Origin: Microdochium bolleyi
Taxonomy: Eukaryota > Ascomycota > Sordariomycetes > Xylariales > Microdochiaceae
Length of the DNA stretch: 64,000 bases
Direction of reading: 5' to 3'
Assembly (NCBI GenBank): GCA_001566295.1
Contig: KQ964245.1
Coordinates: 377,524 to 441,523 of the forward strand
Made by a program: the position numbers and the translations under genes. A model generated the notes under the pieces. It was given only the letters and a program-made list of their open reading frames with translations. It made no database searches and was not told where the DNA came from. Below, one piece after another: positions 54,996 to 64,000 of this stretch. Position 1 is the stretch's first letter. Each line of letters begins with the position of its first letter.

Positions 54996-56943
54996 ATGAG
55001 CGCGCAATCGCAGAGGGCCGCCAATGGCGCCGCCACCAGCAGTGCTACAGCCTCTCGCCAGGCCAAGTCCGCCCTTAAGACTGTCGACGAGTCTGTCATA
55101 GATGCTGGCACACAAGGCCACGATCACTGTACGTGGCGTGTATCCATGCAATTCGAATCCATGGCGAGATGTCCCGCGCAGACCTGCCGACAGTACGCGT
55201 TCTGCGGCGGCGCACGGGGTCGCGTGCTGCTTGCGCTGGCAATCGATCGCCCTATGCATGCCCACGCATGCAAGATCGAGCGCACCCGCTGATATTGTAA
55301 CATACAGACAAACATGCGCTGCCGCCCTGGCGATACCGCCTTCGCCAGCTCGCGCTGCCCCTCATCCGCTGGGAGACACCGTACCTCGCCTGGTTGCAGG
55401 CCACGTTGCGTACGCCCGCCCTTGACAGCTACTTTGCAATCACCGCCAACCTGGGCACTCACACTTTCTTCATGATTGGCTTGCCAATTCTCTTCTGGTG
55501 CGGTTATCCGGGATTCGGACAAGGGTAGGTTCAGCGGCCCTCTTACTGCAGCACCAGCACAGCCAGCTCACACCTCGTCACAGACTCGTCCACATCCTCT
55601 GCTTCGGCGTCTACTGGTCGGGGTTTGTGAAGGACTTCTTTTCGTTACCACGACCACTTTCGCCACCTCTCCACCGCATCACCATGTCAGGCTCGGTGGC
55701 TCTCGAGTACGGCTTCCCGTCCACACACTCGGCAAATGCCGTCTCCGTGGTCGTCTATGCTGTGTTGTGTCTCCAGTCTCCTACCAATGACTTCAGCCCG
55801 GCCGTCAAAACGGGCCTGCAGGGCTTGTCATACTTCTATGCTGTCAGTATTGTGTTTGGACGTCTGTATTGCGGCATGCATGGATTCCTTGACGTCATTG
55901 TTGGATCCATCATGGGCGCCGCCATCTCGTTCATCGAGTATTACTACCAGCCTGTAGTCGCCGCATACCTAGCCGAGAATGGCTGGGGTCCCGTTCTGAC
56001 TCTGCTTGCCCTGATCCTCGTCTTCGTTCGCATACACCCTGAGCCTGCGGACGACTGTCCCTGCTTCGACGACACTGTTGCATTCTGTGGGGTTCTGCTC
56101 GGACTGGAGCCCGCGTGCTGGCACTATGGACAGTCCGTATACGCGGCACTGCCGTTCGAGCTTCATGTCCTTGGGTGGCCCGTAGTCGTTGCCCGGGTGG
56201 TCTTCGGCGTCCTTTGTATCTTTGCATGGCGCGAGGTCGCCAAGCCGTTCCTTCTCAAAGCGCTGCCGCATCTGTTCCGTTTGCTCGAGAAGACTCGATT
56301 CAGTCTACCCCGACGATTCTTCACCCCAGCATCCGAGTACAAGAACATCCCAGCCGGACTCAAGGTGGACAACATGCTGCCGAATGCCAGTGATGTCTCA
56401 AACTTTGTTCAGTCGATCCGCCATCCTGGCCGCGGTAGGTCCGTGTCCATCGGACCACAGAGTGCTGCAGACGCATACGAGACCCTGGCTTACCGCGAGC
56501 GGAGGCGGCGGGAGAGCGTTGAGAGCAACGGCAGCCTGCGAAGCAAGCGAAGCATCCAAGAGCTGAAGCGGGACCACGATGGTGGGCGGAGTTCCGCTAT
56601 TACAGGCAGCCTCAGTTCGTACGAGCAAATGATGGGAGAGGGCATCGTGGTGGAGTCTCCAATGGAGGGCTCCAACGAGCCGGAGTTGACTGTTGGCGAG
56701 CAGAACGAGCTCAGCGACAGAGAGGTCTTCTTGAAGCTCGTCAAGACGCGTGTGCGCTACGACGTCGAGGTCATCACGAAACTCGTCGTCTATGCAGGTA
56801 TGTTTGATCATAAATGTGCACTTCATGCCATGAATGATTGCTGACAAAATTCTCCTTTAGGCATTGGATACCTCGCGGCCGAAGGGATCCCCGTATTGTT
56901 CGAGATTATCCCGGGATTGGGAGCTGGACGCTACTACCAGTAA
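54996..56943 (+). CDS. LCB3: Sphingoid long-chain base-1-phosphate phosphatase
   Basis: ER membrane phosphatase of the PAP2 superfamily that dephosphorylates dihydrosphingosine- and phytosphingosine-1-phosphate. Exons 54996-55128, 55308-55524, 55584-56797 and 56861-56943 give 548 residues. A 45-residue Ala/Ser-rich N-terminus leads to YKHALPPWRYRLRQLALPLIRWETPYL. The three PAP2 signature motifs are KDFFSLPRP, YGFPSTHSAN and FGRLYCGMHGFLDV, with the catalytic His residues in the last two. Several membrane helices surround them (LGTHTFFMIGLPILFW, VIVGSIMGAAISF, VLTLLALILVFVR). A cytosolic Arg/Ser-rich loop (about residues 420-480) is unusually long. The last exon adds GIGYLAAEGIPVLFEIIPGLG. Convergent with the first DUF7918 copy. 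Confidence 0.95.
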
Positions 56944-57593
56944 GGCCTGACCGTGCCGTACAAGTTCCTTGATTTGTTTGTTCAAGCATGCGATGACCTG
57001 CATGCTTCATCACGCAACTTTGGACACGATGTCTTGGATAGACGATCAGTCCTCGCAGTATATATGATGACCTGTACATTCAGCCTGCACTTGGGATTCC
57101 GGGAGGAGGGGCAGCAACCACAGCATTTCCTTTTCTTTCGTGCAGTGGCTATGGCTTTGATCAAGAGACCGTGATGCTGACATGGGGGGCGGTTCTGTAA
57201 TGACGACCGTTTTTTATAAGTATATATTCCGAATTCCTCAAAACTCGTCATTGTCATTGCGGTGTTGTCCTCTGATCTGACCAGAGTTGCCATCCATGCT
57301 TCATCCATGATCTAAGTCGCGCTCTCGCATGGACGTACAATCTGCTTTAACGAAGTGGCAGCCAAGCCGCTGCGTCCACGCTTCCTCGAGTTCTCGAGAG
57401 AATGGTGTTTTATCATTGCCTAGTATTTTCACTGAGTGCTCCCTCTTGCACTTGTCCCGCCACGAATGATTTTCCCGTTATCACACAGCTTTGTGATGGT
57501 CTCTCGAGGATTGTATGATGCGCAGGGCGAAGATGTTGCCGCCCCGCGGGCCTACCTGCCAACAGAGCCGTTGCTGCGCCAAGACTGTTTCTG
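56944..57593. other. Convergent 3' region LCB3 / DUF7918 copy A
   Basis: About 650 bp containing the two 3' ends. No gene seen. Confidence 0.5.
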
Positions 57594-59395
57594 TCAGAGT
57601 CCCGAGCCCTGCTCCGCCAAGGGGGAAGAAGACGAAGAAGAATGAGCAGATGGGTAGGAGACCGAGCAGGGCGGAGCAGGAGATGGCGATGACGATGACG
57701 ATCCCAAAATCAACAGTGCTGGCGATGAAGTGAGCGAATGCTCGGACGAAGAAGCAGTAGCAGCAGCAGTAGCAGGACAGGTACTAATGGCTGGCGTTCT
57801 GGTGAAGTAGTTCATTATGCCTCGCTGCTTGCCTCCCGCCGGTGTCGATGGCGTCGAGGTCGCCACGACCAACTTTCTCGCCTTGGCTGTGCTTGCGGTA
57901 TTCCTTGTGGTCGGCGCTGCAGCTGTCTCGTTGCCGTTGCCACCTTCCTCTTCTTTGATCTTGGCAATTCCAATCCCGGTTGCGGTAGTTGTGATTACAG
58001 CTGCCGCTGCCGCTGCCGCTGCGGCGGCGGCGGTCCGCGAGTTCAGGCTGTCGTCCTCCTCGTCCTCGTCGACGAGTGCCTCAGCTTTGATGCTGACCCT
58101 GTTCTTCCGCGCCGACAGCGCTGCGGCTCTGGCTGGAGCTGCGAGGGGATCCACGCGCGCCGAGGGACCTCTTTCGTTGTTACTCATCTTGTTCGCCTTC
58201 GTATTCGTCTTCGTCTTCCCGGCCACGGCCCGGGCGTTGGCGGAGAGTGCTTGGGCGTAGGATGGCTTGATGCCCTCTCGGATCAGGGTAGCTGTGGCAA
58301 GGGTTCGCGAGGGCGAGTGTCAGTCGATTTGTTTTGTTTTTCGAAAAGGACTATTTGGCGGGAGACAGCCGGACAGATTCAAAAGAGAAAAGTGTACCTT
58401 CTGATTTGTACAAAAAGCGAAAGGTGGCGATCGGGCCTTGGTCCTCCTCCAGAGCTTCGAAGCCGACATCCGTGGGCCCTGGAATCCTTTGTGGTGCCGA
58501 GAACCTGAAGAACAGAGGCATAAAACTGCAATCAGCATTTGTCTCTCTGCGAAAAGATCAAAGCCCTGCGGTACTCTTCGTAGGTGAAAAAACATACGTG
58601 CTCCCGTGCGTGACGCTCCTTCCCTTGAGGCTCTTCTCGCAGATCTCTAACCCGCTGGGCGCCGCAGCAGACGTCACCGCGGACGACGTCGAGTCGTCTG
58701 AGTGCAACAGCGACGAATACGAGCTCAGCATAGCCCCCGTCGCGAGCGAGGCGACCCTGCGGGCTACGCGGCGGTCAGTCACCGCGCCGCGGTAGATCTC
58801 GATCCTGATGCTCCCCAGCTCTGCGAGGCTGGCTCTGCCATTTTTTGTGTTCATCCGCGTGAACAGCTCATGAACTTGGGACAAGGATGTGAAATCTGCC
58901 TCTGGCTCCTCGACTTCAGCACACCGTCAGCAGTTTTCGAGAACACACGGCCTAAGACAGCCATGACTACTAACAGGAGGAAGGGCCGTAGGGTTCTCAT
59001 CGAGGATCAGCGGTGGGACACAGGAACCGGAACTCACCAGTCCTCACGGTTGAGAACTTCATCCCGCGGACAGACCACTCTCGCCTCGAGGCATCATATC
59101 TCGTCGGTCCTTGAAACACCGCGCTCGGCCCGGTCTGACCGATGATGCAGTTGTCGACGTAGCCGCCGTCTACGAACAGCACCGCGTTGATAGCATGGTC
59201 CTTGTATCCCCAACCATAGTCGTCGTCGCAGACTACCTGCACGGTAAAGGTTGCGTCGCCGCGGCTCTCGATGTACCGAGTCGTCGCGCTGCAGCCGTCT
59301 CGTGTTTCTACAGCGAGATCGACGAATTCCGGCGCGGCGTTCCCGTCGACCAGGACCGTGACTTGGAGGCCAGGGATGTCGTCGTTGATTGCCAT
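57594..59395 (-). CDS. DUF7918-family protein, copy A (long form)
   Basis: First of four tandem paralogues. Exons 59395-59038, 58913-58598, 58504-58398 and 58291-57594 give 492 residues. The N-terminal domain starts MAINDDIPGLQVTVLVDG and has TRYIESRGDATFTVQVV and the terminal strand MKFSTVRT. Later blocks are LGSIRIEIYRG and GPIATFRFLYKSE. The second exon uses an AAG acceptor. Introns 1-3 match the other copies in position and phase. After GIKPSY the protein departs from its paralogues and has a 210-residue low-complexity tail. This tail carries a poly-Ala run of 12, basic patches, VSIKAEA and AKIKEEE (both Psi-K-x-E), and QRGIMNYF (residues 416-423), which fits the PIP-box consensus. The family has no assigned function. 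The tail suggests a nuclear protein (inference). Confidence 0.85.
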
Positions 59396-59764
59396 GGCTG
59401 GACGCGAATGTGGCGCGATGTGTACTTCCCAGGCAGGTTTTACGCGTCTGGCAAATTCGACCGCGTAAGAGCACGCTTACCATGTAGTCAAAGTCTTCAT
59501 TATGTGGTTTGCGGAGCGGTGATGGTGGTTGCTGGGGACACGGGGCCATTTCACATCATGGCACTCTCTATGCCAAAGCTACGGAGTATCAATTTGGACA
59601 AGCCCGCTCGGTCTAATTCAAGAGGCAAAGGTGACCTGCAAAGCCATTCCAAAATCGTCTGACAGGATAGAAGAGGGACCTCCAGACATGCTTCTTCATG
59701 ATCTACACTGGGGTTCTTGCATCACAACATAAGCTACGTGCTAATGCCACATGGAGGAAACACT
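59396..59764. other. Spacer between DUF7918 copies A and B
   Basis: About 370 bp holding the promoter of copy A and the 3' end of copy B. No gene seen. Confidence 0.5.
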
Positions 59765-60867
59765 TCAGGAGTCCGTCAGGTCGATTGGTGAAAACTGTCT
59801 TGGCCTCTTTATAGGCTCTTCTCCGGTGAGATCCACAGGTTCATTCCGCTCTCTTTTGATAGAAACCTCGCCCTCACGGTCGGATTTATACTGCTTGCGA
59901 CCATGGTTAGAGACTTGGCGCCCCAGCTCTCAGGAAAGAACTCACCTTCATGTCAAGTCTCTCCCTAGCGAGTCTGCGCAATTCCTCGACGGGCAAGGCA
60001 TCTAGCGGATCTGGCGTGGACTCCCGCTTAATGATCATCTCGTCCATGAGAGCAGCTACCACGGGTCAGCATATTCGGCGCGCTGAAGTTCAAGATGAAC
60101 CTACAACGAGAGCGGTAGTTGAAGTGGAAAATGGCGATGGGCTTTGCGTCTATCGCGATGCTGCTGCTTGGACGTGGCGCTCGAACAGCTTCGCCTTCCG
60201 TCAGCCTAAGGGGGATTTACTTAGCATCACCGCAGATCTGAGGCTAAACATGACGCAAAAGCTCACATTGTGCTGTGGGAAATGGCCTTCCCCTTCAATG
60301 CTTTCTCTGGAATCTGCAGCTCTGTATTGCCGCTGTACACTTGGTCGCTATATGTTACATGGCATCGCTTCTGCCGACGGACCTTGACCATGATTGTGCC
60401 CAGATCATGGATAGCACACTGTGAAGTACCGCTCTGAGAGGAGCTCTCGACTAAGACTATTTAGCACAAGAAACAATGATGCGCGCGGGGGATATGCGAA
60501 GTTTACCTGTATTGATCGGTGCGAACTTGAATCTTCGGAACATCCACTGCCCTGTGTTGGGCAGCTTTTCCTTCGTACCGCTGACTTCAAGCATCTTCGT
60601 TGACATTGACTGACGGAGCTGTTTGGCGCGCATAAGCTTCCCATCCACATAGATCCTGTTCCCGAGCTCGTGGTTCTTGTAGTCCCAGTTGTAATCGTCC
60701 AGGACTTCGGTGACGACGGTGAACTCGGCGCCATCCGTCGCCTCGATGTACTTGGTAACAGTGCCGCATTCGTTCGACTCGCCCTCGGGGTCATCGTACT
60801 CAGTGAGGGGTTCGCCGTTGACGCGCACAGTGACCCTTATTCCGGGTACATTGCTGATGACCGCCAT
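59765..60867 (-). CDS. DUF7918-family protein, copy B
   Basis: Exons 60867-60507, 60450-60267, 60205-60105, 60055-59946 and 59890-59765 give 293 residues. The conserved domain runs from MAVISNVPGIRVTVRVNGEPLTEYDDPE through VTKYIEATDGAEFTV and FRRFKFAPIN to LGTIMVKVRR and PIAIFHFNYRSR. A short helical segment follows (LPVEELRRLARERLDMK). The last 41 residues hold IKRE (263-266), VDLTGEE (271-277), a basic KRPR and a terminal SPIDLTDS. The two (V/I)DLT cores followed by acidic residues resemble SUMO-interacting motifs, and IKRE fits the SUMO-acceptor consensus, as does IIKRES earlier. Some donors are weak (GTAAAC, GTAGGT), but each is supported by alignment with copy C. Function unknown; nuclear SUMO-linked role is inference. 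Confidence 0.85.
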
Positions 60868-61630
60868 GGCTGGCTATTGTGTCACAGCGCGGAAATTTCT
60901 GACGCAACTCGATCAGAGGGGTGTAAGACGAAGCCACCGTGCTGGGCAAAGAGGCGGTGATGCATTGCCCGGCTGGAGAGGACGGACATGGTAGTGTGCT
61001 GGTTGGGAACTGCGCGAGGCTGGGCTGTCGGTCTTCATGCAGGCCGGCCACAGCGCGGCGGCAACCTCGAAACTGTTGGCTGGGAAGCGTGCCTGGGAAG
61101 GTGCAAACGGCAGGACCTCCGCACGTGAGGCATCATGAGAACCCAATCGAACAACAGCACCACTCGGTCGCGGAACAATAATCGAGCGACCTGCATGACA
61201 CTCATCTTTACTCCGAAATACATCCCATGAGGAGCGATAGAGCCGCTGTTGCGCTCAAATGTCCGTTTTGCCACATTGGCGACAGCAGCGCAGCAAAAGC
61301 AATGGAGATATGGCACGCGCCAATGTTTCGCTTCTTTCAATATTCATCACCAACTCGTGGACTAAGTAGCACAGACAATTTTGATGTTGGCATGCTCCTT
61401 CGAGCTAAGCTAAGTGGAGGCTTCTGCACCATGATGTTTGCTTTATCAACGTGCATTTGGCAAGATCCCGACTGTCAGTACATACTGCCAAGATGTCAAC
61501 TATCAATTAGAGAAGAGTGTAATGCTCTGAAATATTGTTCTCATTCGCCATAGAGCAAACGGACCCCAAGGACGGGGAGACCCTGCGTTCATATTTCGTT
61601 TTCCCAAGTCCACCGACATGATCGGGCGAG
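60868..61630. other. Spacer between DUF7918 copies B and C
   Basis: About 760 bp with the promoter of copy B and the 3' end of copy C. Small frames are present but unsupported. Confidence 0.5.
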
Positions 61631-62740
61631 TCAGTCGTCAGTCAGGTCAATCGGGGACTCGCGCCTGGATCGTTTGACATTCACAAACAATGACCGGTTC
61701 TCAATACTATCTTTTGTGTCGTCCCATTCCCTTTTGACTTTGGCCTCGATCTTCACCTGTGAACACCAGGGTCATTAGTGGTGGTCGAATTTGCGGTTCT
61801 GGTCATGCATACCGGCATCTCAAGTCTTTCCCTGGCGAGTCTGCGCAGATCTTCGATGGACATTCCATCTGTCGGATCTGGAGAAGGAGTTCTGCCGATA
61901 ATCATCCCTGCTCGGAGGGCGTCTGTTGCATGTTAGCGGAGGGACTTTGGGTATGGGTCAGTGTTGCGCCTACCACGAGAGCGATACAGAAAGTTGAAAG
62001 TGGCGATTGGGCCGTTGTCGGAGTCCAAAGGCTGCACAGAAATAGTTTGACGGTTACTGATTTCTTCTTCCCTGGTGAGTCTATCCATAATCAGCGACGC
62101 GTACTCCTCGTCTGTCTTAGGGTTCTTACATCATGCCGTGAGCGATCGCGCTGCCTTTCATGGCCTTCTCGGAAAATTCCAAGGCCGACTCGTCGTGGGG
62201 AGCCGCCTTGTTCCTAAATGGAATCTCTTTTCCCGCAACGCATCGTGTGACTGTGACCAAGACCGTTCCTATCTTTTTCAGCCTGTTCTTCTTGATGTCG
62301 TCCTTGGACAGACTGTGGTGATCGCCTAGTGATGTTAGCGTTCCCGCCTCGATCACAAAACTCATGGCGTTCTTACTGATCTTCAATGCCGAGAACTTGA
62401 ACTTGCGCCGATACCATTGCGTCGTGTCTGACCGCTGTCTCTCAGCGCCGTAGAATGTGATGGATCGGGCGTGGTGCTTGGAAAAGATGGCACCGGTCGC
62501 GTAATCGCCGTCGATCCAGAGCCTGACTTCCAGCGAGTGGTGTGAGGGCTCCCAGGCGTAGCTAGGATTAATACGAAACGTGACGGAGAACTCGGTATCG
62601 TCCTTGCTCTCGATATATCTTGTCACGCTCTTATCGCTGGATGCGTTGCTGGAGGTGTGGTGATCTTCGTACTCGGTTGCCGTCTGTCCTGCGACTTCCA
62701 CCGTGACCTCGAGGCCAGACACGCCATCAATGACAGCCAT
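61631..62740 (-). CDS. DUF7918-family protein, copy C
   Basis: Exons 62740-62377, 62325-62130, 62071-61974, 61922-61813 and 61756-61631 give 297 residues. The first intron is only 51 bp, in frame and stop-free, with branch point GCTAAC. It was recognised by comparison with copies A and B, which have an intron of the same phase here. The domain begins MAVIDGVSGLEVTVEVAG and includes VTRYIESKDDTEFSVTF, RRKFKFSALKI, IGTVLVTVTR and GPIATFNFLYRSR. The helical segment is MSIEDLRRLARERLEMP. The final 41 residues carry VKIE and VKRE (SUMO-acceptor consensus), a basic VKRSRR and a terminal SPIDLTDD. Exons 4 and 5 are exactly the same length as in copy B (110 and 126 bp). Function unknown. Confidence 0.87.
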
Positions 62741-63657
62741 ATTGTGAGGTCGTGGTGAAGAAGTGGGCTTTACGCGACAGCCAAGGTGCGCGAAGAGTTC
62801 TGAGGAAGGAATAATATTCAGAGGAGTGGTGTAGATTTAGGACGATCCCATCTACTTGGTCGTGCGCCTGCGTGTGCGGACTTGATACCGGCTGTGAGCG
62901 TAAATGCTGAAGGGGACTGGTTTGCAGCCAAGCACATGCAGGTGCTGCATTGGCCGTGACAAGTGAGGTCTGATATTTTGTCGAGAGTTTGATAGACTGA
63001 GTTGCAATGGCGCTGCACAAGTCAAGGCAGGAGCGGCAGGCGCGACTGACGCGTACCTTCCGTGGAAAGGCCAGACCCTCGACCGCATCGCACATTCGGC
63101 GCCGAACTCACATCATGTGTCCCACATTCTGATAACATAGAATAATCCAACAACAAGAAATGTAAAGGCAATGGGAAGAGCCTTTCAATGGCCGTATCCC
63201 AGTCTCTCGGAAGAATGACATAATACTGAAGTTCGCAGGCAGGACAATGACTATCAAGAATGCGTACTAACCTCAGGCCGACTGGCTTTTCGGTTCAGAA
63301 CCATGAAGTAACATAGTGAAAGCATGCGGACTAAATACATTCCCGGGGTAGCCCATGCTGGTCTGACCGTTAACTGCACCAAGCACTGCGTTTATGCGAT
63401 GCTGGCCCCATCTCTAGCCTGGCAATGGACAAGGCTGATTCTGCCAGAACCGCCGGTCGCCTGTTGGCGCCTCTTGTGACAAGCACCATGCCAAAGTATT
63501 CGAAAGATGCTTTTCTAAGCCTATTATAGGGCACATCAAGCCGGGGATTTGCGATGAGACAACACATGCTATCGGAGTTTGGGGTATTCTTGGTCTTGAA
63601 CGTGAATAATGAAACCATTCGGCTTTGCCACTTGAGCCAATTTGCGGCAATACTGTC
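62741..63657. other. Spacer between DUF7918 copies C and D
   Basis: About 920 bp with the promoter of copy C and the 3' end of copy D. No gene is supported. Confidence 0.5.
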
Positions 63658-64000
63658 TTAGTCGTCTGTGAGATCGATCGGTGATTGGCGTCTCGCTCTT
63701 TTGACACTGCATGCCGGGGTCTCTTCCCCAGTGAGGTCGATGGCTTCATCCCGACCGATCCGCTCTCTCTTCGGCCTGGTCTCGGTCTTGACCTGCATAT
63801 CCACATATCAGCATTGACTAAGGCATGCAACTCGCGAGCGAAGCCTTACCTCCGGGAACTTCCCCAGCCGAACAAGCCTGCGCAGCTCCTCCACGGACAT
63901 GCTGTCTATATCATCTGGCGAGGGGCTTCTGGGCGAGGGACTCCTGGGGATGATCATCTCCTTCTTGAGATCATCTTGGAGCATGTTAGTGGACTGGGAG
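63658..64000 (-). CDS. DUF7918-family protein, copy D (partial, right edge)
   Basis: Only the last two exons are in the window, 63974-63850 and 63792-63658; upstream sequence to the edge is intron with a CTAAC branch point. Exon 4 encodes DDLKKEMIIPRSPSPRSPSP and MSVEELRRLVRLGKFPE, aligned with the helical segment of copies B and C. Exon 5 encodes 44 residues with VKTE (SUMO-acceptor consensus), AIDLTGEE, a basic VKRARR and a terminal SPIDLTDD. The doubled IDLT arrangement is closer to copy B than to copy C. The N-terminal domain must lie beyond the edge. Confidence 0.8.

Noticed and set aside
57594..64000. DUF7918 array as a transposon or viral relic
   Set aside because: No terminal repeats, transposase, integrase or polymerase motifs; the genes have ordinary spliceosomal introns.
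1..64000. tRNA, rRNA, CRISPR array or transposon ends
   Set aside because: Read for tRNA-like B-box sequences, repeat-spacer arrays and long terminal repeats by eye; none were convincing. A tRNA scan would be decisive.

Overview
This is nuclear DNA of a filamentous ascomycete (Pezizomycotina, most likely Sordariomycetes). The genes are protein-coding and cut by short GT-AG introns of about 50-230 bp, many with CTAAC-type branch points. The gene content is typical of such fungi: Zn2Cys6 and C2H2 regulators, a Cdc10-type septin, a GH72 wall enzyme, indoleamine 2,3-dioxygenase and an MFS exporter. The placement is inferred from content and intron style, because no rRNA or other phylogenetic marker is present. 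All exon boundaries below were assembled by hand from splice consensus, frame and family conservation.

Left third (1-28 kb): a partial membrane-protein frame at the edge and a broken gene-like stretch come first. They are followed by a secreted Ser/Thr-rich protein, cobalamin-independent methionine synthase, type 1 methionine aminopeptidase, a large disordered protein, an MFS transporter divergent from indoleamine 2,3-dioxygenase, and a Zn2Cys6 transcription factor. Wide gene-poor gaps (3.9-8.5 kb, 28.2-33.3 kb) separate some of these.

Middle (33-57 kb): a dense block of conserved housekeeping genes. In order they are a short C2H2 regulator that looks truncated, Ski8, mitochondrial ribosomal protein bL32m, septin Cdc10, guanylate kinase, a GPI-anchored beta-1,3-glucanosyltransferase, DNA polymerase delta subunit 4, queuosine salvage enzyme Qng1, SUMO E1 subunit Uba2, a FabG-like reductase, and sphingoid base-1-phosphate phosphatase. 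They alternate strands and form divergent or convergent pairs; Uba2 and the reductase have stop codons only 56 bp apart.

Right end (57.6-64 kb): four minus-strand tandem paralogues of the uncharacterised fungal DUF7918 family, the last cut by the window edge. Their intron positions and phases are conserved. The three shorter copies end in a basic stretch followed by an IDLT-type motif resembling a SUMO-interacting motif, and all four carry Psi-K-x-E SUMO-acceptor consensus sites. The longest copy lacks that tail and instead has a C-terminal extension with a PCNA-binding (PIP-box) match. I consider this array the most interesting and least described element of the window.
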